Positions 1 to 6,033 of a stretch of DNA of 7,133 nt are shown here, piece after piece; within the stretch, counting starts at the first letter, position 1; each line of letters opens with the position of its first letter. The position numbers and the translations under genes are program-made. This DNA comes from Cytophagales bacterium (GTDB lineage: Bacteria > Bacteroidota > Bacteroidia > Cytophagales > ES-bin-26), in NCBI GenBank assembly GCA_014379925.1, contig JACMKY010000186.1:1-7133 (forward strand), in the 5' to 3' direction. Below the pieces are notes generated by a model. It was not told the DNA's origin and searched no databases. It saw only the letters and a list, made by a program, of their open reading frames with translations.

Positions 1-149
1 ACCTGTCGTCGTCCTACGCTCATACCGAAAGCCACCCGGCCTACGGCGAGGCAACCCGGGCACTGCGGAAGGTATTCGATGCCCACCAGCATAATGGTCA
101 GGTGCGGTTTGAATACCTCACCAAGCTCTACTACGGCCGGTTGGGCTGA
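1..149 (+). CDS. Class I SAM-dependent methyltransferase, C-terminal fragment (5' end outside window)
   Basis: The open frame begins at base 3 (bases 1-2 are the tail of a split codon) and runs 48 codons to a TGA at 147-149. The peptide starts LSSSYAHTESHPAYGEA, passes through ALRKVFDAHQHNGQVRFEY and ends in KLYYGRLG. This serine/proline/histidine stretch, then a helix ending in 'F..HQ..G.V.FEY', then 'YYGRL' is how I remember the C-terminus of small UbiE/Methyltransf_11-like methyltransferases ending. The SAM-binding motifs would lie upstream and cannot be seen, so substrate and family subtype are unknown. The assignment rests on recognising the tail only. The gene lies in the same direction as the kinase-like gene 89 nt downstream, but two palindromes separate them. 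Confidence 0.6.
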   Translation, partial: LSSSYAHTESHPAYGEATRALRKVFDAHQHNGQVRFEYLTKLYYGRLG

Positions 150-173
150 GGTTTTACACCAATTTGCCGGACC

Positions 174-185
174 CCGAAGCTTCGG
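174..185. repeat. 12-bp perfect palindrome
   Basis: CCGAAGCTTCGG is its own reverse complement with no spacer. It lies 25 nt after the methyltransferase stop, in the 88-nt gap before the kinase-like gene. It could be half of a dimeric-protein operator or part of a terminator structure with the palindrome at 189-202. No T-run follows, so a classical intrinsic terminator is not supported. Confidence 0.5.
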
Positions 186-188
186 ATG

Positions 189-202
189 ACCAGGCGCCTG
201 GT
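189..202. repeat. 14-bp perfect palindrome, extendable with one bulge
   Basis: ACCAGGCGCCTGGT is a perfect palindrome with 7-bp half-sites. Allowing one bulged base (G203), it extends to ATG at 186-188 pairing with CAT at 204-206. It starts three bases after the palindrome at 174-185 and ends 35 nt before the ATG at 238. Position and symmetry suggest a binding site or RNA hairpin controlling the gene at 238; function is inference. Confidence 0.5.
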
Positions 203-237
203 GCATTGGCGGATTGGTGGCAAAAACTGACGAACCA

Positions 238-777
238 ATGAAGATGCACGTATTCGGGGCTTCCGGTTCGGGGACAACCACGTTGGGGAAATACCTATCG
301 GAGAAGTTGAACTGCCCCTACTTCGACAGTGACGACTATTACTGGGAGGCGTCAACGCCGCCTTTTACGCACCGCCGAAACCCGGACGAAAGGAACGCCC
401 GCCTGGCCAATGCCCTGGCTCCGCACCCGGACTGGATCCTGGGCGGTTCGATCGTCGGCTGGAAGGATTGGCTGCCCGCGTTCGACCTGGCGGTGTTCCT
501 GTGGCTGCCTTCCAACGTACGAACGGATCGGCTGGAAAAAAGAGAGTACGAAAGGTACGGTGAGGTAATCAGGTCGGACCCGGAAAGGCGCCGGCAGTAC
601 GAGGAATTCATCGAATGGGCGGCGGGCTACGACGACAACACGGCCCGGGGCAGAACCCTGGCCGTCCACGAAAACTGGCTGGGCAACCTCCCTTGTCCGG
701 TGCCGGAACTCCGGGGAGACCTGTCGGTTGAGCGACGAGCCGAGATCGTTCTGGAAAGAATGGAGAAAATCGGCTAA
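238..777 (+). CDS. P-loop nucleoside/nucleotide kinase-like protein (adenylate-kinase-related AAA family ATPase)
   Basis: A 179-residue cytoplasmic P-loop protein. The N-terminal strand MKMHVFG leads into a glycine-rich loop GASGSGTTTLG (residues 7-17). Then come the acidic FDSDDYYW segment (29-36), which resembles the NMP-binding entry of small kinases, the PPFTHRR motif (41-47), a strand WILGGSIVGWKDW (66-78), FDLAVFLWLP (82-91), a basic lid-like helix region (95-120) and the C-terminal HENWL (144-148). The order matches small adenylate-kinase-like proteins usually annotated only as AAA family ATPase; the substrate is unknown. Walker A would need lysine at residue 13, but threonine is there. 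I recall GTTTLG as common in this family, so it is probably not a broken gene. An in-frame TTG at 214 would add eight residues; I prefer ATG 238 because the core strand starts directly after it. No good ribosome-binding site is visible. Confidence 0.8.
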   Translation: MKMHVFGASGSGTTTLGKYLSEKLNCPYFDSDDYYWEASTPPFTHRRNPDERNARLANALAPHPDWILGGSIVGWKDWLPAFDLAVFLWLPSNVRTDRLEKREYERYGEVIRSDPERRRQYEEFIEWAAGYDDNTARGRTLAVHENWLGNLPCPVPELRGDLSVERRAEIVLERMEKIG

Positions 778-860
778 GCGTGTAACTGGAAACGACACTT
801 CTTGCTTACTCGCTTGCTTGACTTAGTCGATTGGCGATGCCTGGCGCTACTTGCGGTTTA

Positions 861-881
861 CGTCGTTGCAGTGCAACGACG
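861..881. repeat. Perfect 10-bp inverted repeat with 1-nt spacer
   Basis: CGTCGTTGCA (861-870) and TGCAACGACG (872-881) are exact reverse complements around a single G. The element is intergenic, 84 nt after the kinase-like stop and 59 nt before the next start. It could be an operator, a hairpin in the leader transcript, or a copy of a dispersed palindromic repeat. No T-run follows, so terminator function is weakly supported. Confidence 0.6.
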
Positions 882-890
882 CTACTACGA

Positions 891-934
891 CTTGCAACCT
901 GCCAACCCGTAACTTGCCAACCTGCAACCTGTAA
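891..934 (+). repeat. Imperfect 22-nt tandem repeat, two copies, abutting a start codon
   Basis: The copies are 891-912 and 913-934. Both begin CTTGC and end GTAA and contain AACCTG and CAACC words; they differ by about one substitution and two single-base shifts. The block is depleted in G and rich in AAC/CCT, unlike the flanking coding DNA. It ends five bases before the ATG at 940, so the leader just upstream of the start would consist of repeat sequence with no Shine-Dalgarno. I associate such AACCTG/GTAAC runs with intergenic DNA of Cytophagales genomes; that is recollection, not a search. Confidence 0.55.
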
Positions 935-939
935 CCCAA

Positions 940-1737
940 ATGGCCGCGCCGCTTTACAACCAGATCGGGATTGGCTACAACCAAACCAGAAGGGCGGACC
1001 CGTACCTCGTCCGTCAGCTGCGGCGTTTGCTGGCACCGGCGAAAGCCAGGCGGTACCTCGACGTGGGGTGCGGTACGGGGAACTACACGTACGCCCTGGC
1101 CAGTCGGGATTGCGCGTTCACGGGGGTTGATCCCAGTCAGCGGATGCTGGACCAGGCGCAAACGCTACCGGAGGACAAAGCGGTGGGTTGGCTGCTGGGC
1201 AGTGCCGAAGCCTTGCCGGCCGAAGACAACTTTTTTTCCGGCGCCGTGGCCACCCTCACCATCCACCATTGGCCAAGTCTGGACCGGGGATTCCGGGAGG
1301 TGAGCCGGGTGATGGAACCGGGGAGCCCCTTCGTCATTTTTACGGCGCTGCCCGCGCAAATGAGCGGCTATTGGCTGAACGCGTATTTTCCGCGCCTGCT
1401 GGCTGCCGCCGCCGGGCAGATGCCGGATTTTGCGGGGATTGAAACGGCGCTGAACGGGGCTGGCTTTCAATCGGTAGCCAGCGAAAAGTATTTTGTTCAG
1501 CCCGATCTGGCGGATTTATTTCTTTACGCCGGCAAACACCAACCCACGCGCTACCTGGATGAAAACGTGCGGAGTGGCATTTCTTCGTTCGCGGCGTTGG
1601 CCAACCAAGCGGAAGTGGAAAACGGCCTGGCCAGGCTTGCCCACGATATTCAAACCAAGGCGATAGAAAAGGCAATGCGTCAATACGAAAACGATCTGGG
1701 CGATTACCTTTTCGTGCGGGCCATCCTGGAAAAGTAA
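940..1737 (+). CDS. Class I SAM-dependent methyltransferase
   Basis: A complete 265-residue cytoplasmic methyltransferase with a Rossmann-type SAM fold. Residues 5-22 (LYNQIGIGYNQTRRADPY) match the N-terminal approach of UbiE/Methyltransf_11-like enzymes. Motif I is YLDVGCGTGNYT (39-50). The acidic residue contacting the SAM ribose is probably D64 in FTGVDPSQRML (60-70). GSAEALP (87-93) and the strand ATLTIHHW (104-111) are the usual later motifs. The C-terminal part, with LADLFLYAGKHQPTRYLDENVRSGISSFA (190-218), is a family-typical insert or cap region that should shape the acceptor site, but I cannot name the acceptor. ATG 940 is chosen because the N-terminal motif begins immediately after it; no ribosome-binding site precedes it. 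The gene ends 246 nt before a convergent gene, with a stem-loop between. It is not recently duplicated from the fragment at 1-149 as far as the C-termini show: they do not look alike. Confidence 0.88.
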   Translation: MAAPLYNQIGIGYNQTRRADPYLVRQLRRLLAPAKARRYLDVGCGTGNYTYALASRDCAFTGVDPSQRMLDQAQTLPEDKAVGWLLGSAEALPAEDNFFSGAVATLTIHHWPSLDRGFREVSRVMEPGSPFVIFTALPAQMSGYWLNAYFPRLLAAAAGQMPDFAGIETALNGAGFQSVASEKYFVQPDLADLFLYAGKHQPTRYLDENVRSGISSFAALANQAEVENGLARLAHDIQTKAIEKAMRQYENDLGDYLFVRAILEK

Positions 1738-1804
1738 GAATGGAACGGAAAAAGTAACGCCGGATTTCGTCGTGGCTGCCTCAATAGATTGGCTTTCGCA
1801 TTTT

Positions 1805-1872
1805 GGGCGGCATTTCGCTTCCCGCAACGGTGGGCGGCATTCCGCTTCCCGCAACGGTGGGCGGCATTCCGC
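1805..1872. repeat. 27-bp tandem repeat, about 2.5 copies, with internal hairpins
   Basis: Unit 1 is 1805-1831, unit 2 is 1832-1858 (one T-to-C difference from unit 1), and a partial third unit runs 1859-1872. Each unit starts GGGCGGCATT and ends CCCGCAACGGT. Within each unit GCGG-CATT-CCGC can form a small stem-loop. In unit 1 the substitution leaves a G-U pair, and in unit 3 the next bases lengthen the stem to GGCGG/CCGCC. The array lies in the convergent gap between the methyltransferase and the phosphoesterase lipoprotein. Because 27 is a multiple of three, a minus-strand reading frame through it shows a nine-residue peptide repeat, but that frame has no other protein-like features. Confidence 0.8.
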
Positions 1873-1882
1873 CGTGGCAACC

Positions 1883-1917
1883 CAAAGCTGCCATCTCTTA
1901 AAAAGATGGCAGCTTTG
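1883..1917. terminator. Stem-loop, probable bidirectional terminator between convergent genes
   Basis: CAAAGCTGCCATCT (1883-1896) pairs perfectly with AGATGGCAGCTTTG (1904-1917), giving a 14-bp stem and a 7-nt loop. It lies 146 nt after the methyltransferase stop and 67 nt beyond the stop of the minus-strand lipoprotein gene. The A-rich and T-rich stem ends give a short U-tract in either direction, but no long T-run follows the stem. A terminator role for both converging genes is the simplest reading; it could instead be a dispersed repeat or an RNA-stabilising hairpin. Confidence 0.6.
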
Positions 1918-1983
1918 CCCGACGTTCGCACGTTGTGAAATGAGCATAGCCAGACCGAGAAAATTGAGCACCTATTTAAAGTC

Positions 1984-4725
1984 TCAATCCTCCTCTTCCG
2001 CCGCGCCCGCCAAGCCGGCCGGGTAAGGCTGGCCCCCCTTGACCGAAAACCACAGAATCCGGTTCAGCAGGTCGTCGTGGCCCCCGTCGATCTGGTAGAA
2101 GGCGTGTTGCACGGATTGGTTGGTAAAGTGCCGGGCCTTGCCCCGCAGGTTCAGCGGGGCCGGGTTCATCTCGTCCAGGGGAATGCGGTTGGGCAGGGCG
2201 GTGTATCTGAACAATGAATCGGGCTGATCGGTGAAACAGTCGAACATGGGCAGGGCGGTGGCGTCGATGACGTTCATCGGGGGAATACCCAGGATCTGCT
2301 CCATCGTCCGGACCATCGAAGTCTGGTTGTAGTTGGTGCGGACCGTTTTCCGCAGGCGGGAGTAGGGGCTGATCACGAAGCCGGTGGTGCGGTAGGCCGA
2401 CACGTGGTCCCACCCGCCCTGCGAATCGTCTTCGGTGATGAAGATCACGGTGGAAGCGGCGAACCGGCTGCGCGTGACGGCCTCCACGATCCGGCCCACG
2501 GCCAGGTCGTTGTCGGCCACCATTGCCCGCGGGGTGGGAAAGGCCGGATTCATGCCCGCCGTGTGGTCGTTGGGCAAGGCCATCACCATCAGGTTCGGCC
2601 ACTGGTCACCAGGCCGGGCGGCGGTTTCTGCCAATTCCTTGATAAAGGCGTCGGCGCGCATCTGGTCGCTCACCGTTTCGTCGGCCCCGCCGGGAAAGTT
2701 GGCCGCCAGGATGGGCCTTACCCGGGAGATGGTGGTGGTGTTGACGAAGGGGAAGGTCTGGCCGGTCCGTTGCAACTGGTAGAGTTTGGTCCAGTTGTAC
2801 TCTTTCTTGTCAAATTCGCACTCGCAGGCTTCGCCGTACACGCGAACCGTCTTGCCGTGGTCGAGGGCGTTGTTCCAGATCAGGCCCTTTTTGTCGTACA
2901 CCATCGCGTCGTAGAGCACGTGCGGGTAGCTCCGGAACCAGGCCCGCACGCTTTTCTCGGTGTAGTCGGTGACCATCGCGGCATTGGCCCAGTGGTGCCC
3001 TTCGGCGGATGACTTGCCGGACACGTGGTAGTTGTCCATCAGCGCGTACTCCCGGGCGAGGCGGTGCTGGTTGGGCGTCACGCTGTCGCCGAAAATGCAC
3101 AGGGAAGCCAGGCCCCGGCCCTCCGGCACGTCGCCCAGCACCTGGTCGTAGGTGCGGTTTTCCTTGATGATGTAGAGCACGTGTTTGAAAACGGAAGGCT
3201 CCCCGATCCGTTCGGGTACGGGCTTGGGGGCCACGTTCGGGCGGGGCAATTGCTCCGACAAGGCCAGGCGGAATCCCAGGTTGAGCCGCTTCACTTTTTC
3301 GGTAAGCGCGGCCAACTGCGCCTCATCCGGCAGGGGAATGAAGGAGACGGAAGCCAGTTGCTTGTGGGAATTGAAGGCTTGCCGGGCCGTTGGCGGCGCG
3401 TTCGGGTTCTGGTTGCCCGGCTCCACCGGGTTGGCGATCCGGGCGCCGGTTGCTTCCAGGTTGGTGACGTAGAGGTGGTTGTCGTGCAACACGATGCCGG
3501 ACGGGTACGCCTCGGTGGGGATGTACCCCTTTATTTTCGTGCTGCCCTGGCCGGCGGTGGAAACCTGGCTCCCCAACCCGACCACGCAAATCGCGTTGTC
3601 GAGGCCGTTGGCCACGTACAAAACGGTTCCTTGCGGGTTGATAGCCAGCGCGTTGGGGGTGCTGCCGATGTAGCCGTTGCCCGTGTTGAACAGACCCACG
3701 AAAATCGAATCAATCACCCCTTCGGTCCGGGTGTCGATGACGGAAACGTGGTCGCTGTTGCCGTTGGCCACGTACACGAACCGCCCGTCGGGACTGCTGA
3801 GGATGGCGTTGGGATGCAGACCCACGGCGAGTTCCTTGGCCGCCTTCCCGTTCTTCACGTCAATAATGGACACCGTACCCTGCGACATCGCCCCCGTTTT
3901 CGGGTCCACGTAAGCGCTTCCCCAGGGAACGCCGGCGGTTTCCAACCCGCGGGCCGGGTCCGGAACCGGCCCGGCCCAGTTGGTGACGTAGGCTTTGTCC
4001 TGCACGATGGTCAGCCCGAACGGTGCCACCCCGGTGGGTACGGTCCACACCACTTGGCCATCCTTGACCCGCACCTTGGCCAGTTGGTTGTTGCCGTTCA
4101 GCACCGTGTACAGGTACAATTCCCCGGCTTCTTCCCGCACCACCACTTCGTTGGGTAAGGCAATCGTGGCCGGGGCAACGGGTTCGAAGGGAAAGGCCCG
4201 CACGAACCGGGCGCGGCGGCCGTCCCAAACGGCCTGCATCACGTAGGAATTGGGCTTCTCCCGGCCACCGGCTCCCCAAAAGAGGTAGGTGGAGTCCCGG
4301 TAGACGATTGTTTTGATTCCTGAGAAACTGCTCATGCTGCCCTGGTACTTCGGCTCGTTTTTGTAGCTCCACCGGTGGATCAGCCGGTGCGTTTTCGCGT
4401 TGAAAAAAGCCAGCCCAAACCGGTCTTCCACCAGCAACGTCTGGTTATCGGGCATCAGCACCGCGTCCAGGCTGTGGTTTTCCACGTTCGGCTCTCCGAA
4501 ACGGACCGACTCCCCGGCCGCGTCAATGACGCGGTTGTAAGGCATGAGAAAAGGCGACTTTTCCCCGGAGAGCGTACTGTCGTCGGTGGCGATTCGGTAC
4601 GTCGACGTCGGGGCGCCATTGACCGCGGTTGGGGTGGTCGCGGTTTGGGGGCGGCTGCACCCGGCTAGCAGGCAGCCGCCGACGATGAACCAGGCGGAAG
4701 CGGAAGCGTGGACTTTCGTTTTCAT
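1984..4725 (-). CDS. Lipoprotein with YncE-type beta-propeller fused to alkaline-phosphatase-family phosphoesterase
   Basis: A 913-residue envelope protein. The signal peptide ends in lipobox LAGC (residues 20-23, lipidated C23), so it should be membrane-anchored after export. Residues about 80-465 form a YncE/YVTN-like beta-propeller, with repeats such as GTVSIIDVKNGK, SPDGRFVYVANGNSDHVSVIDTR (311-333) and GTVLYVANGLDNAICVV (366-382). From about 510 to 850 lies an alkaline-phosphatase-superfamily phosphoesterase domain of the phospholipase C/acid phosphatase type. It shows KENRTYDQVLGD (521-532), PNQHRLAREYALMDNYHVSG (551-570), AEGHHWANA (574-582), PNDHTAG (718-724) and ITEDDSQGGWDHV (763-775). 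By analogy with AcpA-type enzymes, E522/N523 and D766/D767 are likely metal ligands. The architecture corresponds to what is generally annotated as a bifunctional YncE family/alkaline phosphatase family protein; the substrate is unknown and the propeller may bind a ligand or partner. It is divergent from the PhnD-like gene. The start has no Shine-Dalgarno, but the signal peptide fixes it. Confidence 0.9.
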   Translation of the reverse strand: MKTKVHASASAWFIVGGCLLAGCSRPQTATTPTAVNGAPTSTYRIATDDSTLSGEKSPFLMPYNRVIDAAGESVRFGEPNVENHSLDAVLMPDNQTLLVEDRFGLAFFNAKTHRLIHRWSYKNEPKYQGSMSSFSGIKTIVYRDSTYLFWGAGGREKPNSYVMQAVWDGRRARFVRAFPFEPVAPATIALPNEVVVREEAGELYLYTVLNGNNQLAKVRVKDGQVVWTVPTGVAPFGLTIVQDKAYVTNWAGPVPDPARGLETAGVPWGSAYVDPKTGAMSQGTVSIIDVKNGKAAKELAVGLHPNAILSSPDGRFVYVANGNSDHVSVIDTRTEGVIDSIFVGLFNTGNGYIGSTPNALAINPQGTVLYVANGLDNAICVVGLGSQVSTAGQGSTKIKGYIPTEAYPSGIVLHDNHLYVTNLEATGARIANPVEPGNQNPNAPPTARQAFNSHKQLASVSFIPLPDEAQLAALTEKVKRLNLGFRLALSEQLPRPNVAPKPVPERIGEPSVFKHVLYIIKENRTYDQVLGDVPEGRGLASLCIFGDSVTPNQHRLAREYALMDNYHVSGKSSAEGHHWANAAMVTDYTEKSVRAWFRSYPHVLYDAMVYDKKGLIWNNALDHGKTVRVYGEACECEFDKKEYNWTKLYQLQRTGQTFPFVNTTTISRVRPILAANFPGGADETVSDQMRADAFIKELAETAARPGDQWPNLMVMALPNDHTAGMNPAFPTPRAMVADNDLAVGRIVEAVTRSRFAASTVIFITEDDSQGGWDHVSAYRTTGFVISPYSRLRKTVRTNYNQTSMVRTMEQILGIPPMNVIDATALPMFDCFTDQPDSLFRYTALPNRIPLDEMNPAPLNLRGKARHFTNQSVQHAFYQIDGGHDDLLNRILWFSVKGGQPYPAGLAGAAEEED

Positions 4726-5105
4726 GGTGGCAGGATTGGAATAGGTTGGTCAGGCTGATCGAGGTGGACCATCCCCGTTTCGGTGACGACGGAAAGTGGT
4801 GGGCAGAAAGCGATTTTGCCCGCCCCGGGACCAAGATCCCGTTTCCGTACTTAACACCCATCGAATCGGGTTTTTCCTCGCCAACGGTGGCCGTTTCAGT
4901 TTGGCCCCGAAGTTAACCCATCTTCGTTTACGGCGGGTTAGCCGCGCGTGAGCGCCCGCGGATATTTTTGCCTGGCCTTCGCATCCATCCGACGGCCTCA
5001 TCATTTTTTTACGAAACGCTAACCGTGGCTAAACACCGCAGTCCTATTTTGCCTGGGTGTTTCGTGAATAAGCGCCTCTCCTGAGTAAAACCCTTTTTTG
5101 ACGCG
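4726..5105. other. Divergent intergenic region (380 nt) between the phosphoesterase lipoprotein and the PhnD-like gene
   Basis: No convincing gene lies here. It must hold the promoters of both flanking genes. On the plus strand there is an exact match to the Bacteroidota -7 consensus (4963-4970), preceded by a GC-rich stem CCGCG (4942-4946) / CGCGG (4957-4961). Nearer the PhnD-like gene are two overlapping complementary pairs: ACGAAAC (5011-5017) with GTTTCGT (5059-5065), and AAACACC (5031-5037) with GGTGTTT (5056-5062). These cannot form together. TAACCC (4914-4919) and GGGTTA (4935-4940) form another weak pair. On the minus strand I found no exact TAnnTTTG match for the lipoprotein gene. 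Confidence 0.6.
4963..4970 (+). promoter_or_regulatory. Candidate Bacteroidota-type -7 promoter element
   Basis: TATTTTTG matches the TAnnTTTG consensus of the Bacteroidota housekeeping sigma factor exactly. It would start a transcript near 4975 and leave a leader of about 130 nt before the PhnD-like start at 5106. No TTTG-type -33 box is found at the usual distance upstream (around 4940). The T-run also directly follows a GC-rich stem, so it could be a weak terminator instead. Confidence 0.3.
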
Positions 5106-6023
5106 ATGATGAAAAATGTTTTTTCGGTGGCGCTGGCGGGATGGCTGACCGCTCAGTTGTTGGTGGGTTGCGGAGGGCCGAACCAGGAGGAGGTGGGCCA
5201 TCCCAAAAAACTGGTCGTTGGCCTGGTGGTGGCCGATAACGCCGAGCAGACCTTCGAACACCTGGACGTGGTGGACCGCTACTTCACCCGGAAGCTGGGT
5301 ATGGAAGTGCACTTTTATAAAATCACCGACGCTTCGTCGCTGATCGAGGCCATACGGGCCAAGAAGGTCCACGTTGGTTTCGCGGGGGCGTTCACCTACC
5401 TGATCGCCGCTCAGAAAGCCAATGTCGAAGCCATCATCACCACCGCGGCCGCCAACGGCGATCCCAAATTCTACCAGAGCTGCTTCATCACCCACCCGAA
5501 TTCCGGCATCAAAACCATCAACGACCTGCTCACCCGATCCAAGGAAATCACGCTTTCGTGGGCGTACCCCACCTCCACGTCGGGCCACCTGGTGCCGCGG
5601 TACTTTCTCCAGCAAAAGGGGTTGATGCCGGAAGATTTCAAGGAAGTAGTCACCTCCACCGACCACACCGCCACCATTCTCACGGTACTTTCCCGCAAAG
5701 TAGACGTGGCGGCGATGACCTACGTGACCCTGGATCGCTTTATCCGAACCGGCAAGATCAAAAAAGACGACGTCCGGGTGCTGTGGATGTCCGACCCGAT
5801 CGCCCCCAGCCCGACATTCGTGCGCAAGGACCTCGACGAAGGGCTGAAAAAGCGGATCCAACAAGCCTACCTGACCATGCAGCGGGATGACCCGGAAGCC
5901 CGGGAGGCCCTCCGGACGCAGTTCATCTTCGAGGTGAAGTACATTCCGGTCGTGGACTCTCTCTACCAACCGCTGCGCGACATGGCCAACCGGGTGGAAG
6001 GCTTGCAACTGGAAGAGAAGTGA
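5106..6023 (+). CDS. phnD: PhnD-type phosphate/phosphite/phosphonate-binding lipoprotein
   Basis: A 305-residue periplasmic solute-binding protein. The signal peptide ends in lipobox LVGC (residues 19-22), so C22 is likely the lipid anchor to a membrane. The mature domain starts with KKLVVGLVVADNAEQTFEHL (34-53), the typical first strand and ligand loop of the family. It continues with AIRAKKVHVGFAGAFTYLIA (82-101) and the phosph(on)ate-binding STSGHLVP (157-164), where S157, T158, S159 and P164 match the family STSG...P signature. DHTATILTVLSRKVDVAAM (186-204) contains H187, a usual ligand-side residue. In E. coli PhnD delivers phosphonates to the PhnCE transporter; here no ABC ATPase or permease gene is adjacent, so ligand and partner are open (phosphate, phosphite, phosphonate or a sensor role). 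The start may be either ATG of the ATGATG at 5106-5111. No ribosome-binding site is visible. The next gene follows after 10 nt, which suggests one transcript. Confidence 0.85.
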   Translation: MMKNVFSVALAGWLTAQLLVGCGGPNQEEVGHPKKLVVGLVVADNAEQTFEHLDVVDRYFTRKLGMEVHFYKITDASSLIEAIRAKKVHVGFAGAFTYLIAAQKANVEAIITTAAANGDPKFYQSCFITHPNSGIKTINDLLTRSKEITLSWAYPTSTSGHLVPRYFLQQKGLMPEDFKEVVTSTDHTATILTVLSRKVDVAAMTYVTLDRFIRTGKIKKDDVRVLWMSDPIAPSPTFVRKDLDEGLKKRIQQAYLTMQRDDPEAREALRTQFIFEVKYIPVVDSLYQPLRDMANRVEGLQLEEK

Positions 6024-6028
6024 GGAAG
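6023..6028 (+). promoter_or_regulatory. Shine-Dalgarno-like site deciding the GTG start of the ComB homologue
   Basis: AGGAAG lies five bases before GTG 6034 and overlaps the stop codon of the preceding gene (its A is the last base of TGA). No other start in this window has a comparable site, so it favours GTG 6034 over the in-frame GTG at 6067. Confidence 0.45.
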
Positions 6029-6033
6029 ATTCA

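Noticed and set aside
1..1737. Tandem duplication of methyltransferase genes
   Set aside because: The visible C-terminus of the first gene does not resemble that of the second, so they are probably separate families.
1805..1872. CRISPR array
   Set aside because: The units are directly adjacent with no spacers, there are fewer than three, and no cas genes are near.
1516..1971. Minus-strand frame with a nine-residue peptide repeat
   Set aside because: The repeat comes from the 27-bp DNA repeat being a multiple of three; the frame also overlaps the methyltransferase and the terminator stem-loop.
3025..4158. Long plus-strand open frame (377 codons) opposite the phosphoesterase lipoprotein gene
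   Set aside because: It is fully antisense to a gene with clear motifs, and its translation is rich in V, G, H and R without any domain. Open antisense frames are expected in GC-rich genes.
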